The notes: generated by a model not told the origin, from the letters alone. A stretch of DNA of 16,973 nt from JAZFYD01 sp036443405 (GCA_036443405.1 JAZFYD010000012.1:1-16973), one strand, 5' to 3'; counted from the stretch's first letter, positions 1-7,391 are shown. Program-made: numbers and translations.

Positions 1-549
1 TTGTTGTCCGACCTGCGCGCGCGCGGTTTTTCCGCAAAGGTCGTGGCCGCCGGTTCGGTCGCGGGCCTCGAAGCGGCACGTCGCGGGGAGTGCGACCTCG
101 CGCCGGTGCATCTGTTTGACGAAAAGAGCGGCGAGTACAACCGGCCGTTTCTGAAGGACGGCGTGTCGCTGATCCCGGGGTACGGGCGGCGGCAGGGCGT
201 GGTGTCGCGCGACGGCGACGAGAGTGGCCGCATGATCAACCGCAACCGTCGCAGCGGAACGCGCGTTCTGATCGACGGCCTGCTCGGCGATCGCCGGCCC
301 GACGGGTACGAGTTGGAGGTGCGCAGCCACCAGGCCGTCGCGGCGGCGGTGAAGGCGGGACGGGCCGACTGGGGTGTGTGCATCGAGAACGTCGCCGACG
401 GTTTGAACTTCCGGTTCCTCGCGGAGGAGCGCCTCGACTTCGCCGTGCCGGAGTCGCGCGCGCAACGGCCCGCGGTCGCGGCGTTTCGGTTGCTGCTTCT
501 GGACGAGTCGGTGCGCGAGCGGTTGCGTGCCGCCGGGTTCGTGCCTTGA
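1..549 (+). CDS. C-terminal part of a protein with a molybdate-type PBP-like substrate-binding domain (5' end outside window)
   Basis: The visible 182 residues form a periplasmic-binding-protein-like domain of the type (PBP_like, PF12727 as recalled) found fused to MoeA or to a helix-turn-helix domain in molybdate/tungstate-linked proteins. The diagnostic stretch MINRNRRSGTRVLIDGLL lies at about residues 78-95. A GEYNRPF segment is near 44-50, SHQAVAAAVKAGRADWGV is near 109-126, and a DFAVP strand is near 146-150. There is no signal peptide, and the domain begins abruptly at base 1, so the true start and any N-terminal MoeA or DNA-binding domain lie upstream; the TTG at base 1 is not believed to be the start. 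The stop overlaps the likely mobA start, which implies co-transcription and a role in Mo/W cofactor insertion or oxyanion-responsive control. Which of the two fusion types it is cannot be decided here. Confidence 0.8.
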   Translation: MLSDLRARGFSAKVVAAGSVAGLEAARRGECDLAPVHLFDEKSGEYNRPFLKDGVSLIPGYGRRQGVVSRDGDESGRMINRNRRSGTRVLIDGLLGDRRPDGYELEVRSHQAVAAAVKAGRADWGVCIENVADGLNFRFLAEERLDFAVPESRAQRPAVAAFRLLLLDESVRERLRAAGFVP

Positions 550-1151
550 GCGAGCCGTCAGAGCGCGTGGCCGAGGCCGCCGTGGTGTTGTGCGGCGGGT
601 TCTCGCGACGGATGGGGCGCGAGAAGTGGTCGCTGCCCTTCGGCGACGAGAATCTGCTCGAACGCACGGTGCGCATCGTCGGGGGCGTCGTGTCCGAGGT
701 CGTCGTGGTCGCGCGCGAGGGTCAGGACGTGGACGGTCCGTTTCGTTTTGCGCGGGATCCGGCCGAGGGTCTCGGGCCGCTGGCCGGGCTTGTCGCGGGC
801 CTGGAGGCGACAGACGCCGAGCGGGTCTTTCTGATCTCGTGCGACTCGCCGTTCTTGGCGCCGGCGCTGGTGAGGCGGTTGCTCGATCTGTCGCGTGGGT
901 TCGAGATCGTGATGCCAATGATCGCCGGGTTCCAGATGTCGACGACCGCCGTGTACTCCAAGGCGGTTCTGCCGACGGCGCGTGCCCTGATCGCCGAGCG
1001 GCGGTTGCGACCGGTGTTCCTCGCGGAGCCGCACTCGATTCGCGAGGTGACGGAGGCGGAGCTGCGCGACGTGGATCCGGAGCTCGCGAGTTTTCAGGGG
1101 TGCAATACGCCCGAGGAGTACGAGCGGGCGCTTTTGGAGTTGGGGGATTAG
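546..1151 (+). CDS. mobA: Molybdenum cofactor guanylyltransferase MobA
   Basis: MobA transfers GMP from GTP to molybdopterin, making the guanine dinucleotide cofactor used by DMSO-reductase-family enzymes such as formate dehydrogenase; it acts in the cytoplasm. With the TTG start at 546 the protein has 201 residues, normal for the family. The nucleotide-binding loop is seen as LCGGFSRRMGREK at about residues 15-27, followed by LPFGD. GLGPLAGL and the metal-binding Asp in LISCDSPFL follow, and the family-typical C-terminus reads FQGCNTPEEYERA. The open frame extends upstream to 378, but that part lies inside the preceding gene and is not MobA-like. The TTG overlaps the upstream stop (TTGA), suggesting translational coupling; an in-frame GTG at 567 is the alternative start. 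The likely client, FdhA, is encoded at 10312-13179. Confidence 0.9.
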   Translation: MSEPSERVAEAAVVLCGGFSRRMGREKWSLPFGDENLLERTVRIVGGVVSEVVVVAREGQDVDGPFRFARDPAEGLGPLAGLVAGLEATDAERVFLISCDSPFLAPALVRRLLDLSRGFEIVMPMIAGFQMSTTAVYSKAVLPTARALIAERRLRPVFLAEPHSIREVTEAELRDVDPELASFQGCNTPEEYERALLELGD

Positions 1152-1287
1152 GGCCCTTGCCCTTGCCCTTGTCCGTTGCCCTTTTCCCGGGATGTTAGGT
1201 GAGCGCAATGGAACGAGGAGAAGGGCAGAGGGATGCAGGAAAAGGGTCGAGGGCCAAGGGACTAGGACACGGGCAAGGGCAAGGGGG
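1152..1287. repeat. Inverted repeat built of CCCTTG/CAAGGG units
   Basis: Directly after the mobA stop there is a 23-base arm (1152-1174) made of tandem CCCTTG units. A complementary arm of CAAGGG units lies at 1265-1287, and the two pair at 20 of 23 positions. Inside, CCCTTTTCC (1179-1187) pairs perfectly with GGAAAAGGG (1238-1246). The spacer is purine-rich on the plus strand and has no convincing gene. The whole could fold into a long imperfect hairpin and end mobA transcription, or be a small dispersed element. It has no poly-T tract, so a classical intrinsic terminator is not supported. Confidence 0.7.
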
Positions 1288-1311
1288 TAGGACGGAAACC
1301 TCGGGGCGGCC

Positions 1312-1317
1312 TATACT
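1312..1317 (+). promoter_or_regulatory. Putative -10 element of a near-leaderless promoter for the NuoEF fusion gene
   Basis: TATACT is one base away from the TATAAT consensus and ends eight bases before the ATG at 1326. There is no Shine-Dalgarno-like purine run between them. A transcript starting 6-8 bases downstream would begin at or just before the start codon. No good -35 hexamer is visible at the standard spacing. Confidence 0.5.
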
Positions 1318-1325
1318 CTCCCGCG

Positions 1326-2888
1326 ATGCACGAACGTCGCAATCTCATCGAGGAACTCTACGCGCTCCAGCACGAGCACGGCCATCTGCGCGAGGGTGAT
1401 TTGCGTGAACTCAGTTCGCGCACGAAGGTCCCGCTTTATGAGATTCAGGGCGTCGCGAGTTTCTATCCGCACTTTCGGAGCACGCCGCCGCCGAAGTTTC
1501 ACGTGACGGCGTGTCGCGACCTCACGTGCCGGCTGCGGGGCGGGGACAAGGCGCTGGCGGATGTCGCGGCGCTTTGTGCGGGTCGCGCCGACGCGGAGTT
1601 TCACGAGGCGTCGTGCCTGGGCCGTTGCGATACCGCACCCGCGTGCACCGTGAACGACGTTTCCGTTGGGCCGGACGACGTCGCGGCGTGTCTTTCGGAC
1701 GAAGCGGCGATCCCGGCGAATCTGCCGACGGATTCGCCGCGGCGTTGGAATTGCGATCCGTATGCCACGGCCGGCGAGCGCTACGGCGTTTTGAAGGAAG
1801 TTCTGGCGTCCGGCGACATCGACGGGCTCATCCAGAAGATCCAGGACTCCGGTCTGCGCGGGATGGGCGGCGCCGGGTTTCCGACGGGGCTCAAGTGGAG
1901 TTTTGTGAAGAAGGAGGCGGCGACGCCCAAATACGTGGTGTGCAACGCCGACGAGAGCGAGCCCGGCACGTTCAAGGACCGCGTGATCCTGGAGGAGTTG
2001 CCGCACCTCGTCGTCGAGGGGTTGATCCTCGGCGCGCTGTCGATCGGCGCGCACGCGGGGTATGTCTACATCCGCCACGAGTACGTGAAGGAGCGCAAGG
2101 CGATCCAGGCGGCGATCGACGCCGCGTATGCCGACGGCGTTTTGGGCGCGAGTGTCTGCGGGTCGGACTTCGCGTTCGATCTGAAGGTGTTCGTTTCGCC
2201 GGGCGGCTACATCCTCGGCGAGGAGACCGCGCTGATCGAGGCGCTCGAGGGCAAACGCGGCGAGCCGCGCAACAAGCCGCCGTATCCGGGCACGCGGGGG
2301 TTGTGGGGCAAACCGACGCTGATGAACAACGTCGAGAGCCTCGCGCTGGTACCGCACATCGCGCGCACCGGCAAGCTCGGTTGGAAGTTCTTCTCGATCA
2401 GCGGCGACGTCGAGCAACCCGGGGTGCACGAGGTCGAAGCGGGTGCGACGACGCTCAACCAACTCGTGGGGTTGTGCGGCGGCGTGCGCGACGGAAACGC
2501 GCTGCAGGCGTTTTTGCCCGGCGGCGCGAGCACGTCGTTCCTGCCGGCGGACCAGGCGGACATCGTCATGGATTGGAAGCCGCTCCAGGAGGCGGGATCG
2601 TCGCTCGGCTCGGGTGCCGTCGTGATCGTGCAGGAGGGCCGCGACATGCTCGATCTCGCGCGCAACCTCACGGCGTTTTTCCGCAACGAATCGTGCGGCA
2701 AGTGCGTGCCGTGCCGCATCGGAACGCACAAGGCCGTCGAGATGATCGACGGACGGGTTGCGGAGGATCTGGAGCGCTTGCCCGAGTTGCACGAGACGTT
2801 GCTCGAGACATCGATCTGCGGGCTCGGCCAAGCGGCGCTCAACCCGGTTTTGTCTGTGTTGAAGCACTTCCCGCCTGCGCAGGAGTGA
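1326..2888 (+). CDS. fdhB: NuoE-NuoF fusion: NAD(H)-binding diaphorase (beta) subunit of formate dehydrogenase type
   Basis: This 520-residue protein joins a NuoE-like [2Fe-2S] domain (about 1-125) to a NuoF-like flavoprotein (about 145-520). It would pass electrons between a catalytic subunit and NAD+ through FMN and Fe-S clusters in the cytoplasm. The [2Fe-2S] ligands are C63, C68, C97 and C101. The FMN/NADH loop GLRGMGGAGFPTG spans about 176-188, and the [4Fe-4S] ligands are C457, C460, C463 and C498. The same fused arrangement is known in soluble NAD-dependent formate dehydrogenases, and an fdhA-type gene is present at 10312. A hydrogenase diaphorase or a complex I fragment is less likely, because the neighbours are mobA and, further away, fdhA, with no hydrogenase or nuo genes. 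The ATG at 1326 starts right before the conserved NuoE helix. The gene is followed after 13 bases by an AraC-type gene. Confidence 0.9.
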   Translation: MHERRNLIEELYALQHEHGHLREGDLRELSSRTKVPLYEIQGVASFYPHFRSTPPPKFHVTACRDLTCRLRGGDKALADVAALCAGRADAEFHEASCLGRCDTAPACTVNDVSVGPDDVAACLSDEAAIPANLPTDSPRRWNCDPYATAGERYGVLKEVLASGDIDGLIQKIQDSGLRGMGGAGFPTGLKWSFVKKEAATPKYVVCNADESEPGTFKDRVILEELPHLVVEGLILGALSIGAHAGYVYIRHEYVKERKAIQAAIDAAYADGVLGASVCGSDFAFDLKVFVSPGGYILGEETALIEALEGKRGEPRNKPPYPGTRGLWGKPTLMNNVESLALVPHIARTGKLGWKFFSISGDVEQPGVHEVEAGATTLNQLVGLCGGVRDGNALQAFLPGGASTSFLPADQADIVMDWKPLQEAGSSLGSGAVVIVQEGRDMLDLARNLTAFFRNESCGKCVPCRIGTHKAVEMIDGRVAEDLERLPELHETLLETSICGLGQAALNPVLSVLKHFPPAQE

Positions 2889-2901
2889 GGCGCGGCAACG
2901 G

Positions 2902-3696
2902 ATGCACTACAGCGAGGTGACACCGGTGTCGCCGTTGTTGCGTCGCCACATCCGCTGCTTCTGGTTTCTGCGCGACGCACCGGCCGAACTCTCACCCGAG
3001 CGCGTGCTGCCCGACGGTTGCTGCGAGATCGTCATCAACCGCGCCGCGCGTTTCCGGCAGCAGGTGGGCGATCGTTGGGAGCTGCAGGCCCGGCATCTAC
3101 TCGTTGGCCAGATCAGGCGTTTCCTGATGCTCGCGCCGACGGGGGAGATCGACCTGGTCGGAATCCGTTTCGAACCCGGCGGCCTCGCGCGCTTCGTTCC
3201 GGCGCCGGCCGGCGAGCTGATCGAACAGCGCATCGACCTCGACGCGGTGGATCGCAACCTGCGCATCGAGTTGGAGGCCGCCGGCGATGAGATCGACGCG
3301 ATCGAGTCGGTTCTGCTCAAGCGATTGCGCCGGACGCGGACCCCGGAGCTCCCGCTCGCCGTCGAGCGCCTCGTCGAAAGCCGCGGCGCGATGTCCATCG
3401 ACGAGCTCAACACCCTGTTCGGCGGCGCGCGCCGGCTGGAACGCGCGTTTCGTCGCGACGTCGGTATGCCAGCCAAGACGCTAGCGCGTGTCGTGCGATT
3501 CCAGCAAGCCGTGCGTGCGCTGGACACCGGCGGGCAAGGCGGGGCGCAGCTCGCGCTCGCGTGTGGCTACTTCGACCAAGCGCACCTGATCCGGGACTTC
3601 CGCGCGTTTGCCGGGCAGAGCCCGACGGGATACCTCGCCGATCAGCACGCGATGTCCGATGCGTTTGTGTCGGATTTGTCCAATTCGGGCACCTGA
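2902..3696 (+). CDS. AraC-family transcriptional regulator
   Basis: The 264-residue protein has a C-terminal AraC/XylS DNA-binding region (about 165-250). The first helix-turn-helix is around MSIDELNTLFGGARRLERAFRRDVGMPAKT. The second carries the family signature ending LACGYFDQAHLIRDFRAFAGQSPTGYL. The N-terminal 150 residues resemble the DUF6597-type sensor, with PDGCCEIVIN near 33-42 and a VGIRFEPGGLARF segment near 90-102. The ligand is unknown. It starts 13 bases after the diaphorase stop with little Shine-Dalgarno signal, so it is probably read from the same transcript. Whether it controls the formate dehydrogenase genes cannot be told from sequence. A PF number was not checked; family assignment is secure, target is not. 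Confidence 0.9.
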   Translation: MHYSEVTPVSPLLRRHIRCFWFLRDAPAELSPERVLPDGCCEIVINRAARFRQQVGDRWELQARHLLVGQIRRFLMLAPTGEIDLVGIRFEPGGLARFVPAPAGELIEQRIDLDAVDRNLRIELEAAGDEIDAIESVLLKRLRRTRTPELPLAVERLVESRGAMSIDELNTLFGGARRLERAFRRDVGMPAKTLARVVRFQQAVRALDTGGQGGAQLALACGYFDQAHLIRDFRAFAGQSPTGYLADQHAMSDAFVSDLSNSGT

Positions 3697-3704
3697 GGTT
3701 GCGC

Positions 3705-3710
3705 TACCGT
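3705..3710 (+). promoter_or_regulatory. Possible -10-like element just upstream of the DUF6265-like gene
   Basis: TACCGT ends six bases before the ATG at 3717, at the distance expected for a leaderless transcript, and no Shine-Dalgarno site is present. The hexamer is a weaker match than those at 1312 and 14625, so it may be chance. Read-through from the AraC gene only 20 bases upstream is an alternative. Confidence 0.25.
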
Positions 3711-3716
3711 TTGGCG

Positions 3717-4202
3717 ATGAAGTTCGTACTACCGATCTGCCTTGGCGTCTTTTGCCTCACCCTGTCGCTTCGCGGCGAAGAGGAGCAGAGCCCCAAGAAA
3801 ACGCTCGCTTCGATGACCTGGCTGGCCGGCGAGTGGCGCGGCAACATGTGGGGCGGGAACTTCGTCGCGTACTACTCGACGCCGGTTGGCGGCCGCATTC
3901 TGAGTGAGAGCGAGTTGCTGAAAGACGGCGGCGTCGCGTTCTACGAGTTCGAGTCGTTTCGCGCGGGCAAGAACGATGTCATCTACACGCCGCATCCCGG
4001 CGGGAAGCGGGCGGCGTCGTTCAAGCTGGCGAGCCACGCCGAGAACAAGGCAGTGTTCGAGAATCCCAAAAAGGACTTCCCGACGCGTGTGACGTTCCAT
4101 CGCACCGACGCGGCGACGCTGGTGATCACGCTGCAAGATCCGCACGGCGGCTCGGACAAGAAGCAGGAGTTCGTCCTGAAACGCCATCCGGCGCCGCAGT
4201 AG
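3717..4202 (+). CDS. Secreted DUF6265-like protein
   Basis: With the ATG at 3717 the product has 161 residues and opens with a short basic and hydrophobic stretch (MKFVLPICLGVFCLTLSLRG) that looks like a signal peptide, with cleavage around residue 20. The open frame runs upstream into the AraC gene, but only this start gives a signal sequence. The body matches the pattern recalled for DUF6265: LAGEWRG near 36-42, a PVGGRILSES turn near 56-65, a FYEFESF strand near 75-81, and a late FENPKKDFPTRVTFHR block near 114-129. Such domains are thought to be small beta-barrels; no catalytic activity is known. It is placed in the periplasm or outside by inference. No link to the neighbouring redox genes is apparent. 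Confidence 0.75.
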   Translation: MKFVLPICLGVFCLTLSLRGEEEQSPKKTLASMTWLAGEWRGNMWGGNFVAYYSTPVGGRILSESELLKDGGVAFYEFESFRAGKNDVIYTPHPGGKRAASFKLASHAENKAVFENPKKDFPTRVTFHRTDAATLVITLQDPHGGSDKKQEFVLKRHPAPQ

Positions 4203-4227
4203 TCCGCGCGCCGCGCGGCCCGTCATC

Positions 4228-4245
4228 TGCGCCACGACTGGCGCA
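4228..4245 (+). terminator. Small perfect hairpin after the DUF6265-like gene
   Basis: TGCGCCA and TGGCGCA are exact reverse complements separated by CGAC, giving a seven-pair stem with a four-base loop 25 bases past the stop at 4202. No T-run follows, so it is a weak terminator candidate. It could instead be a binding site for the cytochrome gene downstream. Confidence 0.35.
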
Positions 4246-4336
4246 AACGGCCGCCACAACTCGATCTCCGCCAATCACATGCGGCGAATCCGTGGCGCAC
4301 TACGTAAGGCACTGGTTTCGTGCCAGCGGCTTGCCC

Positions 4337-4342
4337 TACACT
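4337..4342 (+). promoter_or_regulatory. Putative -10 element of the di-haem cytochrome gene
   Basis: TACACT lies 22 bases before the ATG at 4365, placing a transcript start near 4349, just upstream of the ribosome binding site at 4352. No clear -35 hexamer is seen. Confidence 0.35.
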
Positions 4343-4351
4343 GGGGATCGT

Positions 4352-4357
4352 GGGAGG
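4352..4357 (+). promoter_or_regulatory. Shine-Dalgarno site that fixes the cytochrome start
   Basis: GGGAGG stands seven bases before the ATG at 4365. It supports that codon over the upstream ATG at 4320, which has no such site and would put a non-signal-like extension in front of the signal peptide. Confidence 0.75.
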
Positions 4358-4364
4358 TTCGACG

Positions 4365-5606
4365 ATGCGCAGGAAGAGTAGATCGTTGCTGATAGCCGCC
4401 CTGGCGGGCGTCACGCTGTGCCTTGTCGCAGACGTGGGCGCCAAGGAGACAACCGCGGAGACCGCCGCCGCCAACGACGTGTTCAAGAACAGGATCCTGC
4501 CGATCTTTCGTTCCAAGGATCCGAGTTCTTGCACGGAGTGCCATCTGGCCGCGGTCGAGTTGAAGGACTACATCCGCCCGACCGCGCGCGACACGTTTCT
4601 CTCCCTGCGGGATCAAGGTCTGATCGATCTCGACAAACCTGCGGAGAGTCGCATCCTCGAGCTGATCCGCATGGCCCCCGAGAAGCCGGCGCCGCTGCCC
4701 AGTCGGCGTCGCGCCGAAGAGCTGGCCGCGTTCGAGGATTGGATCCTCAAGGCGGCACGGGATCCGGAACTCCGCAACGCGCCGCCGCTGAAGAAGAAGC
4801 TCGCGCGTCCCGAGCGACCTGACGCCGTCATCCGGCACGCGCGGAAGTCGCGCATTCTGACCGCGTTCACGGAACTCGTCTGGGCCGACCGGGAGCGCTG
4901 CGCGTCGTGTCACCGTCCGGGGACGAAGAATGCCAAATGGGTGAAGGAGTTCGGGGATCGCGTCACGTGGATCGTGCCCGGGGATCCGGCAGCGACGATG
5001 GACCTGATCGTGGATCATGGGCTCCTGAATCGGAAGAGCCCGTTGAAGAGCCTCCTGCTCGCCAAGCCGACGATGCAGAAGGAGCACGAGGGCGGGATGA
5101 AGCTGATGCCCGGCGACGAGACCTACGAGCGCTGGCGCGTTTGGATCGAGGACTGGGCGCGGACCGTCTCGGACGGCTACAAGAAGGAACGAGACCTCCC
5201 GGTGGCGCGCACCGAGGTCTCGCTGCTGTCCGACAACTTCATCAGGATCGTGAGCCCCAAGTCGTGGAAGGGGAACGCGGTCAGGATGGACATCCAGGCG
5301 TGTGTTTTGGCGGCCGGCCGCTGGGAGGCGCGGCGCTGCGCCGCCACGACCCGGGTCGGGAGCCCCAAGGGCGCCATGGCACGCCTCTATCTCTATGTGG
5401 TTCCGGAATCGGAACGACACCGCTTCGCGCTGGAAAAACAGAGCCTGCCGCCCGGCAAGTTCCAGGCGCGCGTCTACCTCGACAGGAAATTCAAAAAGGG
5501 GAGCGGGCGCGAGCCGCGATTCCGCAAGAAGCCGGCCCACACCGTCGACCTCGACCTGACGTGGAAGACCGGGATCAACAACCGAAACGTGGTCGCGTTC
5601 CGGTAG
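4365..5606 (+). CDS. Secreted di-haem c-type cytochrome, planctomycete style
   Basis: The 413-residue protein starts with a signal peptide (MRRKSRSLLIAALAGVTLCLVADVGA, cleavage near residue 26). It has two CXXCH covalent haem sites: CTECH at 56-60 and CASCH at 179-183. The first sits in a context (FKNRILPIFRSKDPSSCTECH) like the planctomycete cytochrome c domains in which an initial 'complete' haem segment is followed by a long insertion. Candidate distal Met ligands lie near residues 245-248 (MKLMPGDETYERWRVW). Residues about 280-413 form a basic, strand-rich tail (pI visibly high) that I do not recognise. An electron-transfer role in the periplasm is inferred from the haem sites. No oxidoreductase partner sits next to it; the flanking genes look unrelated. 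Confidence 0.8.
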   Translation: MRRKSRSLLIAALAGVTLCLVADVGAKETTAETAAANDVFKNRILPIFRSKDPSSCTECHLAAVELKDYIRPTARDTFLSLRDQGLIDLDKPAESRILELIRMAPEKPAPLPSRRRAEELAAFEDWILKAARDPELRNAPPLKKKLARPERPDAVIRHARKSRILTAFTELVWADRERCASCHRPGTKNAKWVKEFGDRVTWIVPGDPAATMDLIVDHGLLNRKSPLKSLLLAKPTMQKEHEGGMKLMPGDETYERWRVWIEDWARTVSDGYKKERDLPVARTEVSLLSDNFIRIVSPKSWKGNAVRMDIQACVLAAGRWEARRCAATTRVGSPKGAMARLYLYVVPESERHRFALEKQSLPPGKFQARVYLDRKFKKGSGREPRFRKKPAHTVDLDLTWKTGINNRNVVAFR

Positions 5607-5617
5607 GGCGCACCATT

Positions 5618-5652
5618 TGGCTGCCTTGGGTCACGCGCGCTGCGTGCAGCCA
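5618..5652 (+). other. Nested hairpin between the cytochrome and alkylation-repair genes
   Basis: TGGCTGC (5618-5624) is the exact reverse complement of GCAGCCA (5646-5652). Inside, ACGC (5633-5636) can pair with GCGT (5642-5645), stacking directly on the outer 3' arm. It starts 12 bases past the cytochrome stop and ends eight bases before the ribosome binding site of the next gene. It may end the cytochrome message or modulate the leader. No T-run is present. Confidence 0.3.
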
Positions 5653-5659
5653 CGTCCAC

Positions 5660-5665
5660 AGGAGA
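5660..5665 (+). promoter_or_regulatory. Ribosome binding site of the DNA alkylation repair gene
   Basis: AGGAGA lies ten bases before the ATG at 5676 and supports that start codon. Confidence 0.6.
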
Positions 5666-5675
5666 TTGGATCCTC

Positions 5676-6386
5676 ATGAATTCGGTCAACCAGGTGATGA
5701 AGGCCTTAAAAGCCAAGGGCAACGAAAAGACCCGCAAGACCTACGCAAGCCATGGCGCGACCGGCGACGTGTTCGGCGTAACGGTTGCGGACATGAAAGT
5801 GATCGCGAAGACGATCAAGGGCAACCAGGACCTCGCCTGCGAGCTGTACGACACCGGCAACTACGACGCCATGTACCTGGCCGGAATGGTGGCGCGCGGC
5901 GAACACATGACGAAAAAGCAACTCGACTCCTGGGCCAAGGCCGCGTGCTGGCAGTGGGTCTCCGAGTACATTGTTCCCTGGGTCGCGTCGGAGAGTCCCC
6001 ACGGTCGCGCGCTGGCACTGAAGTGGATCGATTCCAAGAAGGAGAGTATTGCCGCCGGGGGCTGGAGCACTTACGCCGGACTCGTCACCACGCTGCCGGA
6101 TGACGAGCTGGATCTGGCGGAGATCAAGTCTCTGTTGAAACGTATCGAGAAGGAAATCGACAACACGCACAACCGCGTGAAGTACTGCATGAACGGCTTC
6201 GTGATTGCGGTCGGCGCCTACGTTGGGCCGCTGAACAAACAGGCCAAGGCGACCGCCAGGAAACTCGGCAAGGTCGAGGTCGACGTGGGCAACACCGCCT
6301 GCAAAGTTCCCTTGGCCCTTTCGTACATCGAGAAGTTCGAGAAGTCCGGCCGGGCGGGCAAGAAACGCAAGGCGATCCGCTGCTGA
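5676..6386 (+). CDS. DNA alkylation repair protein (AlkD-like HEAT-repeat family)
   Basis: The 236-residue protein looks like a full-length member of the DNA_alkylation family (PF08713 as recalled). These are all-helical HEAT-like repeat proteins related to AlkC/AlkD that bind damaged DNA. Features seen are the N-terminal KTYASHGATGDVFGVTVADMKVIAK region (about 23-47), YLAGMVARGEHMTKKQLDSWAKAA near 67-90, and SPHGRALALKWIDSKKESIAAGGW near 108-131. The family-typical NRVKYCMNGFVIAVGAYVGPL follows near 166-186, then a basic tail GKKRKAIRC. I cannot assign the AlkD catalytic Asp with confidence, so glycosylase activity is unproven; many relatives of this subgroup are uncharacterised. It stands alone, convergent with the next gene, and shows no SOS-box-like site. 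Confidence 0.85.
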   Translation: MNSVNQVMKALKAKGNEKTRKTYASHGATGDVFGVTVADMKVIAKTIKGNQDLACELYDTGNYDAMYLAGMVARGEHMTKKQLDSWAKAACWQWVSEYIVPWVASESPHGRALALKWIDSKKESIAAGGWSTYAGLVTTLPDDELDLAEIKSLLKRIEKEIDNTHNRVKYCMNGFVIAVGAYVGPLNKQAKATARKLGKVEVDVGNTACKVPLALSYIEKFEKSGRAGKKRKAIRC

Positions 6387-6478
6387 GCACGCCCTGGCTG
6401 AACCGATGAACGGGGCGCCGCCCGCGATCGTGTGTCCGGTCCCGACGCTTCCCCATGGTCGCGGCGGCATGACTCGGG

Positions 6479-7225
6479 CTAGCTCGGGGCCCCTTTCTTT
6501 TCGCCCTTGAGACGGAACTCGAGGAGCTCTTCCTCCCGTTCCTCCCACGCCTCCATAGCCGCATCGAGGGCCTCTTCTCTTTGCTCGAGCTTCTTCCTCC
6601 GAGCCGCGCTGGGATCGTCCTCGAATCGCTTGCGCAGCTTTGCGATCACCGCTCTCTCATCTTCGAGCTTGTCCAGTTCGATGAGGAGCTTGGCGTACTC
6701 TCTGACCATCTTGTCGAAATCGCTGACGTATTCGACGGCAGCGAGCGCTCTCATCGCCTTGATCAGCTTGCTCGCGCTGATCTGCCGCCCTTGCAGGGTC
6801 GCGTGCACGGTGTAGTCGCGTTTGAGGAAGATAATGTGCGGCGTGTCGCCGGCGTAGTCGATCAAGATGCGGTCTTCGAGCGCGTGGCGCGCCGCGATCT
6901 TGATGGTGTCGAAGAACTTCGCCCCGATGGCGACCTTCTCGTCCACGAAGACCGCTTTTTCCAGTTTGGCGGTGATCGCGTCTTTCGGATCGTCTGACGG
7001 GATGTAGATCATCGTGGGCTTCTCGGCCCACTCCGAGCGCTTGATCGTGGCTACCTCGGCAGACTTGTCGGCTTCCTCCGGTTCCGGATCGATCCCTATG
7101 TCGATGCGCCATTTGATCTTGAGTCGTGCGTTGCTCTTGTCGCAGTGAGCTTCCACCCGTAGCACCATCGCGGAGATCGCGATGAGTGCCGAGGCGACCA
7201 CGAGATTAGGACGCCGGATCGTCAT
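6479..7225 (-). CDS. Secreted thioredoxin-like protein without CXXC, with C-terminal coiled coil
   Basis: From the ATG at 7225 the product has 248 residues. A signal peptide (MTIRRPNLVVASALIAISAMVLRVEA) ends near residue 26. Residues about 65-160 have a thioredoxin-fold look: KPTMIYI as a core strand, SDDPKDA where CXXC would be, then helix, and TPHIIFLKRDY with a TP motif that fits the cis-proline loop, ending in a helix beginning SASKLIKAM. The only cysteine is C28, so dithiol chemistry is excluded if the fold is right. Residues about 165-240 are highly charged and heptad-like, predicting a long coiled coil. Function is unknown; a scaffold or chaperone-like role in the envelope is a guess. 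It is convergent with the repair gene. Confidence 0.65.
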   Translation of the reverse strand: MTIRRPNLVVASALIAISAMVLRVEAHCDKSNARLKIKWRIDIGIDPEPEEADKSAEVATIKRSEWAEKPTMIYIPSDDPKDAITAKLEKAVFVDEKVAIGAKFFDTIKIAARHALEDRILIDYAGDTPHIIFLKRDYTVHATLQGRQISASKLIKAMRALAAVEYVSDFDKMVREYAKLLIELDKLEDERAVIAKLRKRFEDDPSAARRKKLEQREEALDAAMEAWEEREEELLEFRLKGEKKGAPS

Positions 7226-7232
7226 ACACACA

Positions 7233-7238
7233 CCTCCC
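7233..7238 (-). promoter_or_regulatory. Shine-Dalgarno site choosing the ATG at 7225
   Basis: On the minus strand GGGAGG ends seven bases before the ATG at 7225 but only one base before the in-frame GTG at 7231. The ATG is therefore the better start. Confidence 0.7.
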
Positions 7239-7391
7239 GAGGCTTGGGGGAAGCCCGGTGACCCGACACGGCCCCGGCCCGTCCCGATCGACTGGATGCA
7301 CGATACGCCGGGGAGACCTCACCTTCCAGCGGAGATCAGAATTCACGAATGCGCGATCTCGAGTTGCCGCGCGCAGCGCCGTGTCCGACGC

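Noticed and set aside
1152..1325. CRISPR-like array in the CCCTTG region
   Set aside because: Units are six bases with no spacers and arranged as two inverted arms, not direct repeats with unique spacers; no cas genes nearby.
1511..2920. Long open frame (469 codons) on the plus strand within the diaphorase gene
   Set aside because: Arg/Gly-rich translation without any family signature; it is an out-of-frame shadow of the NuoEF fusion, which has all its cofactor motifs.
6387..6478. Terminator between the convergent repair and thioredoxin-like genes (GGGC-GCC-GCCC)
   Set aside because: Only a four-pair stem with a tight loop and no T-run; too weak in GC-rich sequence.
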